64,000 bases of DNA, from the NCBI GenBank assembly GCA_021107945.1, contig JAIORV010000131.1:17150-81149 (forward strand), given 5' to 3'. The notes beneath the pieces were generated by a model. That model was given only the letters and a program-made list of their open reading frames with translations, was not told the origin of the DNA and did no database searches. This DNA comes from Vulcanimicrobiota bacterium (GTDB lineage: Bacteria; Vulcanimicrobiota; JAJTBE01). Position numbers and translations under genes: made by a program. Of the stretch, positions 55,630 through 64,000 are shown one piece after another (positions within the stretch are counted from its first letter, which is position 1; each line of letters opens with the position of its first letter).

Positions 55630-56745
55630 ATGAAGAGGGATTGTCGCACTAATATTAACAAAAGAATTTTGCTTTCTATGGTTCTAATCGTATCCTTTGT
55701 TTTATTAATTCTTATTTATACCGTTGGCTGCGGTAGCAGCGACAATGAATCGGGAGCATCACAGGAGGTAACCGGAACAATCAACGAAACCGGCGGGATT
55801 TTTGAAACGGGGCAGGCAGTGGTGAACTTTCCTGCGGGAGCTGTGGGTAGTGAAGTATCCATTTCCGGAATGCCGATATTTATTGATGACCTGCCGGAAT
55901 ATCTCATACCTCTTTCCAGCGTCTATGAAATCAGTTTGTCGGATCTGGATGAATATATATCTCATTCGGCAACCCTGAGTTTCAATCTGAGGGAGAGCGC
56001 GGAAGGCAAGGGTGTTTCCATATATCATTCCTCGGACGGAGTTACCTGGGATAAACTGGAATCAACGGTTGAAGGAAATACCATATCAGCTTCAGTTCCC
56101 GGTTTCAGCTATTTTGTTGCAGCACGAGGCCGGCTTTATTCACTCAGGGTAAATAATAAAAGCCACCATTCACAGATAGCCTGTTTATTTCAATATGACA
56201 GTCAATGGGAAAACTCCGGTGTAATGCCCGTTTCCTGGCAGAGAGGATTTCTTTATAGTTCAACTTCATTTATTTTTCAATGGGCAAAGGATTATGCTTT
56301 CTGTTGGGCTGAAACGGGAAGATTACAGCCGGGAGTTATTTTTAGAGCCGCTCAACAGATTAGCGGGGATTATGATAATAATAATAAAATCACATTAATA
56401 AAAAATCAATGGGAATCATACGAATTCACAAACCAGACTTCAAGCGACCCGGGGAGTATGACCATAGTCCAGGATTCAGGATTACCTGCAAACAGACTCG
56501 CCATCGGTATCGCAAGGAGTGGCTCTCCTTTCTGTGTCGCCCAGGCAGTGCCTAATACGGTGAGACAATTTACAGCGGGAAACACGAAGTACTACATTAC
56601 CATGGGTCATTACAGTCAGGGAGAGGTATTGGACATCTACCGGATTGGCAACAAAGCTGAAATAGTATTTCCTCCGGGAGTCTATTCTATGACAGCAACC
56701 TATAATTCCGATGGAACCTGGAAAGTTACGCCGAATTCAAATTAA
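55630..56745 (+). CDS. Lipoprotein with ZU5-like region, paralogue 1
   Basis: The start is ATG 55630 behind GGAGG, giving about 371 residues. An N-terminal membrane segment (LSMVLIVSFVLLILIYTV) ends at the lipobox-like VGCGSS, so the mature protein should be lipid-anchored at Cys. Residues ~45-150 (GGIFETGQAVVNFPAGAVG and then ISLSDLDEYISHSATLSF) look like a ZU5/beta-sandwich domain. The C-terminal half has no recognised family and is rich in aromatic residues. It is about 75-80 percent identical by eye to the protein at 58519, and the shared DNA includes the promoter. Confidence 0.75.
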   Translation: MKRDCRTNINKRILLSMVLIVSFVLLILIYTVGCGSSDNESGASQEVTGTINETGGIFETGQAVVNFPAGAVGSEVSISGMPIFIDDLPEYLIPLSSVYEISLSDLDEYISHSATLSFNLRESAEGKGVSIYHSSDGVTWDKLESTVEGNTISASVPGFSYFVAARGRLYSLRVNNKSHHSQIACLFQYDSQWENSGVMPVSWQRGFLYSSTSFIFQWAKDYAFCWAETGRLQPGVIFRAAQQISGDYDNNNKITLIKNQWESYEFTNQTSSDPGSMTIVQDSGLPANRLAIGIARSGSPFCVAQAVPNTVRQFTAGNTKYYITMGHYSQGEVLDIYRIGNKAEIVFPPGVYSMTATYNSDGTWKVTPNSN

Positions 56746-56747
56746 AT

Positions 56748-56859
56748 GGGGACAGCGCCCTATTATTCTTTCTTGAGAATATACGGTAAAGCAGCCCCCA
56801 AAAAAAGCCTTTGTATTGAAGGGTGCAATGTGAAATATAAAATATTGGGCGCTGTCCCC
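56748..56859. repeat. REP-like inverted pair ggggacagcgccc ... gggcgctgtcccc
   Basis: The arms at 56748-56760 and 56847-56859 are exact inverted copies, each followed or preceded by tatt/aata. The pair begins just after the lipoprotein stop. Related single motifs occur at about 37472, 42146 and 43749. This is the form of REP/BIME elements mobilised by RAYT transposases; no RAYT gene is in the window. Confidence 0.7.
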
Positions 56860-57143
56860 AATTATTCGATATCATCTTACAGAAAATGGAACAGTCGCTA
56901 TTTTTAAAAAAATTAACGTCTGCAAGGAAAATAGTGGTGGTGGACTGAATAATTGCTATACAGGTCAATCACAAACCTGACTAAAGAAATGAATGAATAT
57001 TATAGAGATTGCATCCCTTATCATAGTGAGTGATGGATAATGCTGATATGATTGAGCTTTAGAATTCTTAAGTCAATTGAAGGAAACAACCTGTTTGTCT
57101 CAAATAATTTTCTGATTACTTTATTTTGTTGGGGGGAGTATTT

Positions 57144-57947
57144 GTGGATATGAATTCAATCGATAAATCTGGTAGTAATCTGAGTCCATTACAAGAGTTA
57201 GTTGGTGATGAGATTACAATCAGAAAGGGAAGACCAGAAGATGCTGAGAATTTTTCCCAATTATTTTTGATGACGGGGGAAGAATTTCTCCCTGCACTCT
57301 TTGGGCCAAAAGTTAAAAAATTGATGTCAAGTTTATTCAAATATCCGAATAACTATTTCAGTTTTGAAAACTCATCTTTTCTGATTCTTGATAATCAAAT
57401 TGCAGGGATGGCGCTTGTATTTGATTATCAACAAAAGAATAGCTGGTTTGTATTTGTAAGAACTTTCTTTTTATTTATTAGATACCTTGGGTGGGATATT
57501 TTCTCCCAATTATCACCATTACTAAGATCAGATAATATTATTGCGAAAATTCAGGCAAATGACTTATATCTGAGTAATATTGCTGTCTCCCCTGATTTTC
57601 GAGGACAAGGTTTAGGTACTAAACTTTTGAATGTAGTATCCTCAATAGCCAAAAGCAGGGGCTGCAAAAGGATAGTCTTAGATGTTGAGACTGAAAAAAA
57701 AGGCGCGATTAGACTTTATCAGAAATTTGGCTATAGGATTACTAAAAAATCAGATTTTCCGATAGGAAATCATATCTTTCATTTTTATCATATGATTTTA
57801 GATTTGGAGGTGAAAAGTACTCCAAAGACTTTACCCAAACCAGAACACAAAATTATTAAATCAGAGGACTCAAAAATAGTTGATCATGGAGATAGTGTTG
57901 ATACAGGTAAAGTGAAAGGAATTCCTAAGAATCCTAAATATAAGTGA
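57144..57947 (+). CDS. GNAT-family N-acetyltransferase
   Basis: The start is set at GTG 57144 with GGGGGGAG upstream; an ATG at 57150 is also possible. The ~267-residue protein has the GNAT fold: ITIRKGRPEDAENF at the first strand, SNIAVSPDFRGQGLGTKLLN as the acetyl-CoA pyrophosphate loop, and AIRLYQKFGYRI as the last motif. A ~55-residue Lys/Pro-rich tail follows the domain. It resembles RimI-like enzymes; the substrate is unknown. It is a single gene with a terminator. Confidence 0.85.
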   Translation: MDMNSIDKSGSNLSPLQELVGDEITIRKGRPEDAENFSQLFLMTGEEFLPALFGPKVKKLMSSLFKYPNNYFSFENSSFLILDNQIAGMALVFDYQQKNSWFVFVRTFFLFIRYLGWDIFSQLSPLLRSDNIIAKIQANDLYLSNIAVSPDFRGQGLGTKLLNVVSSIAKSRGCKRIVLDVETEKKGAIRLYQKFGYRITKKSDFPIGNHIFHFYHMILDLEVKSTPKTLPKPEHKIIKSEDSKIVDHGDSVDTGKVKGIPKNPKYK

Positions 57948-58025
57948 ATTTTTTCGCTCATCAATAGAGTTCAGATCGAGCCATCCACCCCACTTATTTT
58001 TGGCGGTTTTTAAAGAAGAATTGCC

Positions 58026-58051
58026 AGACTCTCTCAGGGAGTCTTTTTTAT
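58026..58051 (+). terminator. Rho-independent terminator after the GNAT gene
   Basis: The stem agactc..gagtct, about 80 bp after the stop, is followed by six T. Confidence 0.75.
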
Positions 58052-58099
58052 ATTGCTACGCTTCTTTTGACCTCTTCCCATCCTGGCAGCCGTTCTCGG

Positions 58100-58210
58100 C
58101 TGTCAAGATTCCGGGAAGAATGTCTTAACTTGAATCTTTTCAAAATCCAAAAAGAGGCCAAGAAGATAATAGGAGATTACATTGAATGGTTTAATAACGG
58201 AAGATTTTAA
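58100..58210 (+). pseudogene. IS3-family transposase (OrfB) C-terminal fragment
   Basis: One frame reads SRFREECLNLNLFKIQKEAK, then KIIGDYIEWFNNGRF and a stop. This matches the end of IS3-type transposases, where the catalytic Glu lies in the K/R-E-C segment and YI-x-W/F-YN-x-x-R follows. No upstream transposase DNA remains. Confidence 0.65.
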
Positions 58211-58337
58211 AAAGGTAGGGGACCCCTTTGAAGCTTTCAGGGAATACTTCATGGCTCTTATGTTGGTTGACAAAGAGGAGGGTATTCACGATTTCGAGGT
58301 GATCGAGGACAAAGAAGACACTGGTTTTATAATATAA
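58182..58337 (+). CDS. Small unknown ORF, probably a gene fragment
   Basis: A 51-codon frame from TTG 58182, with AGGAG at 58171-58175, reads NGLITEDFKKVGDPFEAFRE, then YFMALMLVDKEEGIHDFEVI and stops. It has coding-like composition and overlaps the end of the IS3 fragment in another frame. It looks like an internal piece of a longer soluble protein. The family is not recognised with confidence. Confidence 0.35.
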   Translation: MNGLITEDFKKVGDPFEAFREYFMALMLVDKEEGIHDFEVIEDKEDTGFII

Positions 58338-58460
58338 TAATCACCGGCTCGTAGAGGGATTTTCCTTTTCGATAAAGCAGAACCCTGGACTGGAGCGTTT
58401 TCAATTCCGATGAACTCAGGATAAGTAATTTTTTTCACAACCAACATCTTCCTGATTATT

Positions 58461-58489
58461 TTGTTGTTCTATTTATTGTATGCTATAAT
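58461..58489 (+). promoter_or_regulatory. Sigma-70-type promoter of the second lipoprotein gene
   Basis: TTGTTG at 58461-58466 and TATAAT at 58484-58489 have a 17-bp spacer, matching the promoter at 55572 and the shared flanking sequence. Confidence 0.65.
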
Positions 58490-58518
58490 GGCTATCATAG
58501 TGAATGGAGGTCAGGTTT

Positions 58519-59646
58519 ATGAAGAGGGATTGTCGCACTAATATTAACAAAAGAATCATGCTTTCTATGGTTCTAATCGTATCCTTTGTTTTATTAATTC
58601 TGATTTGTACAATTGGCTGTAGCAACAACGACAGCGAATCAGGAACCTCACAGGAGTTCACCGGAACTATCGACGAAGACGGCGGAAATTTTGAAATGGG
58701 ACAGGTAAATATGGAATTCCCTGCAAATTCCGTGGGTAGTGAAGTATCCATTACCGGAGAACCGGTGTTTATTGACAACCTGCCCGAGGATCTCATACCT
58801 CTTTCCAGTGTCTATGAAATCAGTTTGTCGGATCTGGATGAATATATATCTCATTCGGCAACCCTGAGTTTCAATCTGAGGGAGAGCGCGGAAGGCAAGG
58901 GTGTTTCCATATATCATTCCTCGGACGGAGTTACCTGGGATAAACTGGAATCAACGGTTGAAGGAAATACCATATCAGCTTCAGTTCCCGGTTTCAGCTA
59001 TTTTGTCGCAGCACGAGGCCGGATTTATTCACTAAGGGTAATTAATAAAAGCCGCAATTCATGGGAAGCCTGTTTATTTCAATACGACAGTCAATGGCGA
59101 AACTCCGGTGTAATGCCCGTTTCCTGGTATTCAAAATATCTTCATAATTCAACTTCATTCACTTTTCAATGGGTAAAGGATTATTCTTTCTGCTGGGCTG
59201 AAACGGGATTATTACGGCCGGGAGTAATTTTTATGAGCTCTCAGACTATTAACGGGGATCTCTCTTCAAACAATAAAATCACATTAACCAATCAACAGGG
59301 CGCTGGCCAATTTATTAATTTGTGTTCCGGTGATCCGCAGGGGAGTATGACCATAGTTCAGGATTCAACAATACTTATGCAGAGATTTGCCATCGGTCTT
59401 GCTATGAGCGGCTCTCCTTTCTGTGCCGCCCAGGCAGCGCCCAATATGGTGACCTCATTTGTGCCCACAAACACGAAGTACTACATTACCATGGGCAATT
59501 ACAGGATGGGAGAGGTATTGGACATCTACTATATTAGCAACAAAGCGGAAATAGTCTTTCCTCCGGGAGTCTATTCAATGACTGCAACCTATAATGCCAA
59601 TGGAACCTGGAAAGTTACATCGGGGGATCGCTCTTTTTCTCCTTGA
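58519..59646 (+). CDS. Lipoprotein with ZU5-like region, paralogue 2
   Basis: About 375 residues from ATG 58519 (GGAGG upstream). It has the same membrane segment and lipobox (IGCSNN) as the protein at 55630, a nearly identical central region (VYEISLSDLDEYISHSATLS), and a more diverged C-terminal half. The central ~120 residues are almost unchanged while the ends differ, which suggests gene conversion or selection on that part. It probably sits on the outer membrane; function is unknown. Confidence 0.75.
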   Translation: MKRDCRTNINKRIMLSMVLIVSFVLLILICTIGCSNNDSESGTSQEFTGTIDEDGGNFEMGQVNMEFPANSVGSEVSITGEPVFIDNLPEDLIPLSSVYEISLSDLDEYISHSATLSFNLRESAEGKGVSIYHSSDGVTWDKLESTVEGNTISASVPGFSYFVAARGRIYSLRVINKSRNSWEACLFQYDSQWRNSGVMPVSWYSKYLHNSTSFTFQWVKDYSFCWAETGLLRPGVIFMSSQTINGDLSSNNKITLTNQQGAGQFINLCSGDPQGSMTIVQDSTILMQRFAIGLAMSGSPFCAAQAAPNMVTSFVPTNTKYYITMGNYRMGEVLDIYYISNKAEIVFPPGVYSMTATYNANGTWKVTSGDRSFSP

Positions 59647-59995
59647 TTTTAATACTTAGCTATTGGCAAGATTATCAGTATTTCATACATGGCATTATGA
59701 AAAAAAGCGGAAGTCATGTTATTAATTCCTCTCAAACATACTGATATGAATATCAAAAACCCCCTTGTTTTATGGCTTTCGAGCGCACGAAAGCCATAGC
59801 CATTCGCTTTACTTAATAGAAACAGCACTTTGACAGGATTAACATATATGATGTTAAATTAGATAATTAGTAAGCATTCAGTTCTCTCTTGTATGAGTGG
59901 CATCTTGCCGCGAAAATCGAGGCTGGAAGGCTCTCCTACAGTTATGGGTCTGAATAAACACGATAATTATAATTTACAACAGGAGAGTGTCGAAT
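59647..59995. other. Gap with a perfect 10-bp hairpin
   Basis: At 59772-59797 atggctttcg and cgaaagccat form a perfect stem around a six-base loop, with no T run on the plus strand. No coding frame is supported; the region should include the promoter of the glycosyltransferase gene. Confidence 0.45.
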
Positions 59996-61231
59996 ATGAA
60001 AACTTTACTATTTGCACCCCTCGCTTGCAACCTGGCGGAAGTTACCCGGGCCATCGATATGGCGAAAGCCTGCAAGGACAATTTTAATATTCTTTTTCAG
60101 AGTTATGGCGGTGACTTTGAAAAAGAAATAATAAAAGAGGGATTTGAAGTCAGGAAACTTTCTCCCCAGATGACGCCGGAGAGAGTCGAGAAATTTTGGA
60201 AAGTGGATAAGGGCGAGTCTTTTTCTTTAGATGATTTCTTCACGGTCGATGAACTTACCACGCGGGTTGAAAGTGAATTGGCGCTTTATGAAGAAGTGAA
60301 GCCTGCCGCAGTTGTTACAGGTTTCTGCCTCAGCGTCCCCATCTCAACAAGAGTGGCGGGCGTTCCTCTGGTATGGGTTATTCAATCGACCTGGATAAAG
60401 CAATATTACGAGTCGGGTATGGCAACCTGCCCCGATGTTATGGATTTTTCCATTTTAAGATTCATACCGGATCATATAATGGACAAGCTAAGCGAACCGA
60501 TAATGGAATTTATTTATTGGGCATACATAGGGACCTTTAACAAGACGGCTAAAAAATTCGGGGTAAAGCCCTATGAAACCATGTTTGATTTATGGGACTG
60601 CGAACATGTTCTGCTTGCCGAGCCGCCGGGATTTTCCGGGCTGAAAGACCTGCCGTCCAACTACCATTACATAGGACCCCTGGTTGGAAAGCTGGATATG
60701 GAAGTACCCGAGGAAATCCTGAATATGCCAAAGGATATGCCAATTGTATATTTTGCAATGGGAAGCTCCGGCACCCATAAAATCGTGGCAAAAATTCTTG
60801 AAGGATTTGAAGGGCAGCCTTTCCGGGTCATATCGCCGGTGAAAGCCCTTGTTGAAAAGCTTAATGTGAATGTCCCTTCCAATGTCATTGCCACAGGATG
60901 GCTGCCTGCACACAAAGTCAACCCAATGGCTGACATTTCCGTCATACATGGCGGCATAGGAACGGTCATGACGGCATGTCTCGCAGGCCTTCCTGTTGTA
61001 GGTGTGGGAATGCAGCCCGAGCAGGAGGCTAACCTGGAATGCCTTGTCAGGAAAGGCTTTGCCATACGGATTAAAAAGAAGCGTCTCTCATCGGAGAAGA
61101 TCAACGAGGACATAAAAAAGCTCCTGAAAGATGAAGATGCCAAAAGAAAAGCCAAAGAGTTCCAAAAAGAGATTGAAAAATGGGACGACCCGAATAAGAT
61201 TACAGAGTTTTTTGTGAGAACGTTTAAATAA
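59996..61231 (+). CDS. GT1/UGT-type glycosyltransferase
   Basis: The start is ATG 59996, ten bases after AGGAG, giving 411 residues. The two-Rossmann GT-B layout is visible: an N-terminal acceptor half (TLLFAPLACNLAEVTRAIDM) and a C-terminal donor half with VYFAMGSSGTHKIV, WLPAHKVNPMADISVIHGGIG and GVGMQPEQEANLECLVRKG. These match the macroside/UGT family signature, in which HGG binds the donor phosphate and the xxPEQ segment the sugar. It probably glycosylates a lipid or small metabolite. It is a lone gene, and the acceptor cannot be inferred. Confidence 0.88.
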   Translation: MKTLLFAPLACNLAEVTRAIDMAKACKDNFNILFQSYGGDFEKEIIKEGFEVRKLSPQMTPERVEKFWKVDKGESFSLDDFFTVDELTTRVESELALYEEVKPAAVVTGFCLSVPISTRVAGVPLVWVIQSTWIKQYYESGMATCPDVMDFSILRFIPDHIMDKLSEPIMEFIYWAYIGTFNKTAKKFGVKPYETMFDLWDCEHVLLAEPPGFSGLKDLPSNYHYIGPLVGKLDMEVPEEILNMPKDMPIVYFAMGSSGTHKIVAKILEGFEGQPFRVISPVKALVEKLNVNVPSNVIATGWLPAHKVNPMADISVIHGGIGTVMTACLAGLPVVGVGMQPEQEANLECLVRKGFAIRIKKKRLSSEKINEDIKKLLKDEDAKRKAKEFQKEIEKWDDPNKITEFFVRTFK

Positions 61232-61386
61232 GTTCGGCCTCTGATTTTTTCCGGCTTAATTGATTGACTTCCGCCTTGCTCCGCAGGATGCTTGTAGGTT
61301 TGTAATATGAGCCCTTAAGAACTATGCGGGGAAGAAAATCCTGAATTTCGTGTGATTGGCAAGAAATTGATAAAGGAGAAAACAAA

Positions 61387-61755
61387 ATGATCGAAATCCT
61401 GGAAAGAAGCAAGGATAATGTACTCGGATTCGAAGTGTCGGGAAAAATATCGGAATCTGATTTCCGAGATACCGCCGCCAAGTTGGATGAGGCGATAAAA
61501 AAATACAAAAAAATCAGTTGGCTCTTTGTCGTGAAAAGCAATAAATATGACAGCCCCCACATCATATTTGAGATAATGGGCTGGGCTCTGAAAAACCTGT
61601 CACACTTCGATCGAATGGCGGTGGTGGGCGATAAGATATGGGAAGAACTGCTCATCGAGGCCGACAGCTATCTATTCGGCGATCAATACTACGACATATC
61701 CCAACTGGAAGAGGCGTGGCAATTCGTGGAAGGTAAAGTCGAGTTAATGTATTGA
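61387..61755 (+). CDS. SpoIIAA-like STAS/SEC14-type protein
   Basis: This 122-residue protein begins MIEILERSKDNVLGFEVSGK and contains ISESDFRDTAAKLDEAIKK, then FDRMAVVGDKIWEEL and the FGDQYYDISQLEEAWQFVE ending. This is the pattern of the SpoIIAA-like family, a STAS-related fold with no phosphoacceptor serine. Members are poorly characterised and bind lipophilic ligands or act as regulators. ATG 61387 follows AAAGGAG. It is 155 bp after the glycosyltransferase. Confidence 0.8.
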   Translation: MIEILERSKDNVLGFEVSGKISESDFRDTAAKLDEAIKKYKKISWLFVVKSNKYDSPHIIFEIMGWALKNLSHFDRMAVVGDKIWEELLIEADSYLFGDQYYDISQLEEAWQFVEGKVELMY

Positions 61756-61870
61756 GTTTAGTCAGGAAAATTTTTGCTTTTTCCGTCGGCTTGGATTGGC
61801 GATTTTCTCCCGCCTGCTTCCTTTTGCCCCTCCAAAATGACTTATCCGGGTAATCCCTTTCCGTCCCGAT

Positions 61871-61896
61871 ACAAAAGCCCGCCATTTGGCGGGCTT
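61871..61896 (-). terminator. Hairpin terminator of the beta-propeller lipoprotein gene
   Basis: The perfect stem aagcccgcc/ggcgggctt is followed on the minus strand by TTTGT. It lies about 185 bp past the stop of the minus-strand gene. A degenerate atagggcgtgcacaaccttaa element sits between them at about 61950. Confidence 0.55.
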
Positions 61897-62080
61897 CGCA
61901 TATCAAAAAAACCTAAAAAACGATGATGGCACTGAGCTTCAGATTTAGAAATAGGGCGTGCACAACCTTAACCCGCGAAATTTCATGTATTCTCAGTAAA
62001 CATTTTACTTTCAACAAATTTATCCAGGTTGAGAGGGATTGCCAGGGAAAACGCGCGGGGGCTGGGTTTTCCTCATCTGT

Positions 62081-63721
62081 TCAGTTCTGTGCAGAGGTAT
62101 CATTCTTGATGGTGAAAAGGTATTGGTTGGTTCCCACGTAAAGAGCGCCATCATGGTCGAAATACACCCCGCCATACTCGTGGCAGTAATCTGCTCCGCG
62201 CCCCAGGGGAATACTCCATATGCCCCGACCATCATGCGAATCTATAGCTGAAATCTGGTACATTGCCCCCTCTGTCGCCGAGATTTCATCATTCCAATGC
62301 CCGGTATGGGCGAAGATAATACCGCTTTCACGGCACAGCATGGACATCGCAAAGAAGCAGTCCTGTTGATCGTACCAGATCGTAGAAGCCGGCTGGCTGG
62401 TATTCGATGGGTCGATGTCAATCCTCAGCATACCAGGCTCATTTGGTATAAGTTGTGATTCGGGCCAGTTGGCGGTGTGTCCGTAATTGTTCTCTGGCAC
62501 GATGGTGGAGTCCACTGCGATGAAAGAAGCTTCGTCACATCCCCGCTCATCCGGGAGAACCGGCACCTCGGCAACCAGCGATCCATCCTGCTGGTCAACT
62601 ACGACCACGTTGAATTGGGGATTGTCATTGTCAGCGAAAGTTACATATTTCTTGCCGTTGCTCCTGTTCACCATAATACTGGGCGTTGTGCCGGAACCGA
62701 TATTCTTGAGGCCGGTTTTCAGGATTCCGCAGTTCTTGTATGAGTAATTCCATCTCTGTGCTATAGTCCGGGATACGGGATCGTAAGAGTAGGAGTGCAG
62801 TAAGCCCCAGGTGCATTTTTCATCGGCATCCACTCCGTTGGTGACGAAATAGACACCATCCTCATCCACCGCCATGGTATTATTGTTCCACTGGTCAGTC
62901 AATTCCACACTGTCTATAAGTTGTGTCACGGCGCCGGACGGCTGGTTGGCATCAGGGGTGACTTGAACCACGGCTATGTAAGCCGGGTTTATGAGTTGTG
63001 GCTGTTCGAAATCATATTTTCCCGCGATCAGGCACCAGTAAAGATTTGGTCTTGTCTGATCCCACACCGGTAAGGTTGCGTATAGACTGCTGTTTTCAGA
63101 TGATCCGGTGACCAGCGCCAAAATGTTATCACTTTCCCATAACGGGGTGAGTTCGTTAACATTCTTCCCGCGATCCACGTTCGCCGTTGGGAAACATTTC
63201 ATCTTGTTATCCCCCACGACCACCGTGTTGTCGTCGTTGTTCATGAAGAAGTAGGCGCCACCGAAGGTGCCCGGCACGAACTGACCGGTTTGAGTTGCCG
63301 TGAGAATATTCAAATCCTGATCAAAGACAATAAGTCGATAGATTTGAGTCTCGTATTCCAGCGAAATCCCGATCATCTGGTTGTTGCTGTTGCAGGCCAT
63401 TATAGGTGTGAATCCATAAGGATTGAGCTTCTTAATCACTTTAAGCCGCGATTCGGTCGGTCCATAAAGGCCGACGCTCTCGGAGCAGTAGCTGTCCTGA
63501 TGACCACTGCTCCAGTTATTTGCGCCCATCCATGGATTGCGGGGGAGACTAATACCTGCAAATATGTTGTTTGAGCTTACAGCGGGCGTCACATCATAAT
63601 ATGTTGCGTCCGATGATCCATTTCCATTGGAGTCCCCGCCTGAGGAGCATGAGGCAAACAGAATTGCCGCAACAAAGATCAGTATAGCCAGAGTCATTAA
63701 TTTTCTATATTGTGAATTCAT
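62081..63721 (-). CDS. Beta-propeller (PQQ-like) lipoprotein
   Basis: This 546-residue product has a lipoprotein signal (LAILIFVAAILFASC with Cys at the lipobox) followed by a Ser/Gly linker. The mature part has repeated blade-like segments: QIYRLIVFDQDLNILT, GVYFVTNGV, KYVTFADNDNPQFNVVVVDQ, and the closing GVYFDHDGALYVGTNQYLF. These fit PQQ-like or related beta-propellers used for binding or assembly. No catalytic residues are evident. ATG 63721 follows GGGAGGT. It is a lone gene. Confidence 0.8.
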   Translation of the reverse strand: MNSQYRKLMTLAILIFVAAILFASCSSGGDSNGNGSSDATYYDVTPAVSSNNIFAGISLPRNPWMGANNWSSGHQDSYCSESVGLYGPTESRLKVIKKLNPYGFTPIMACNSNNQMIGISLEYETQIYRLIVFDQDLNILTATQTGQFVPGTFGGAYFFMNNDDNTVVVGDNKMKCFPTANVDRGKNVNELTPLWESDNILALVTGSSENSSLYATLPVWDQTRPNLYWCLIAGKYDFEQPQLINPAYIAVVQVTPDANQPSGAVTQLIDSVELTDQWNNNTMAVDEDGVYFVTNGVDADEKCTWGLLHSYSYDPVSRTIAQRWNYSYKNCGILKTGLKNIGSGTTPSIMVNRSNGKKYVTFADNDNPQFNVVVVDQQDGSLVAEVPVLPDERGCDEASFIAVDSTIVPENNYGHTANWPESQLIPNEPGMLRIDIDPSNTSQPASTIWYDQQDCFFAMSMLCRESGIIFAHTGHWNDEISATEGAMYQISAIDSHDGRGIWSIPLGRGADYCHEYGGVYFDHDGALYVGTNQYLFTIKNDTSAQN

Positions 63722-63903
63722 AATGAACCTCCCTTAAAGTAAATAATACTATTCTATTTATCCTCCCCCCGCATTTTCCCTTTCCCAATTCTTCAAATGA
63801 TTCATCTATCTTTTGATAGTTTAGTAGGAATTTCGTAAAAATGATAAAAGTAGCTTTGGCTCATATACATGGCTCATATACATATATTTAAGGAGATCTT
63901 TTC

Positions 63904-63975
63904 GTGAAGAAAAATATAAAGATCTTCGCTGTGGTCTTGTGTCTGCTATACTCCCATGACAATAAAATGTCATGA
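63904..63975 (+). CDS. Short signal-peptide ORF, likely truncated
   Basis: A GTG with AGGAG eight bases upstream starts KKNIKIFAVVLCLLYS, a signal-peptide-like stretch, and stops after 23 codons. It resembles the orphan signal peptide at 43683. It could also be a gene start broken by a frameshift, with the rest outside the window. Confidence 0.3.
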   Translation: MKKNIKIFAVVLCLLYSHDNKMS

Positions 63976-64000
63976 AAATATTTTATCTGTTTTGCATGGT

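Overview
The window reads as a chromosomal contig from an uncultivated, Gram-negative-type bacterium of moderate to low G+C. This rests on several lipobox lipoproteins, N-terminal signal peptides, strong AGGAGG-type ribosome binding sites, and mixed housekeeping, regulatory and mobile DNA. There is no rRNA or other marker that fixes the lineage. A deltaproteobacterium-like or candidate-phylum bacterium is possible but unproven. The genome is full of short dispersed palindromes, IS remnants and group II intron relics, so many intergenic gaps are repeat graveyards.

Layout. Positions 1-10100 form a defence-like block. It holds the 3' part of a DrmD-like helicase, a 1432-residue Eco57I/DrmMI-like adenine methyltransferase, an amber-interrupted gene paired with a DUF6236-like protein, a dGTPase, and two decayed copies of the methyltransferase 3' end that separate the cargo genes. 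Positions 10093-17531 carry a pentapeptide-repeat protein ending in two Csx3-like domains, two small unknown genes, and a translationally coupled AAA ATPase-subtilase pair. Positions 17978-22573 are a four-gene carbohydrate operon (dehydrogenase, FGGY kinase, class I aldolase, MFS porter). Next comes a nitronate monooxygenase-like gene. Positions 24818-31717 are a seven-gene stressosome/two-component operon (RsbR-, RsbS-, RsbT- and RsbX-like proteins, two histidine kinases, one response regulator). Positions 32245-37290 hold a secreted alpha/beta hydrolase, small unknown genes and a secreted C69 dipeptidase.

Positions 38121-49425 hold an acyl-CoA synthetase-like ligase, three tandem paralogues built from duplicated Imm32-like domains, an MFS gene with a damaged 5' end, BipA/TypA, a broken IS630 transposase and a secreted Ntn-type amidohydrolase. 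Two partial copies of the ligase 3' end recur downstream, mirroring the methyltransferase pattern. Positions 49786-53769 are a second defence-like patch: a large Mrr-nuclease/P-loop/helical-repeat protein with near-perfect 34-residue repeats, and a HEPN-like gene. The rest holds an anti-sigma-ATPase/GNAT fusion, a duplicated lipoprotein gene with its promoter, a GNAT acetyltransferase, a glycosyltransferase, a SpoIIAA-like protein and a beta-propeller lipoprotein.

The strongest candidates for undescribed biology are: the Csx3-like tandem fused to a pentapeptide helix; the Mrr-STAND-like protein with freshly amplified repeats beside a HEPN gene; the Imm32-like array with no visible toxin; and the repeated pattern in which decayed copies of a gene's 3' end bracket blocks of cargo genes.
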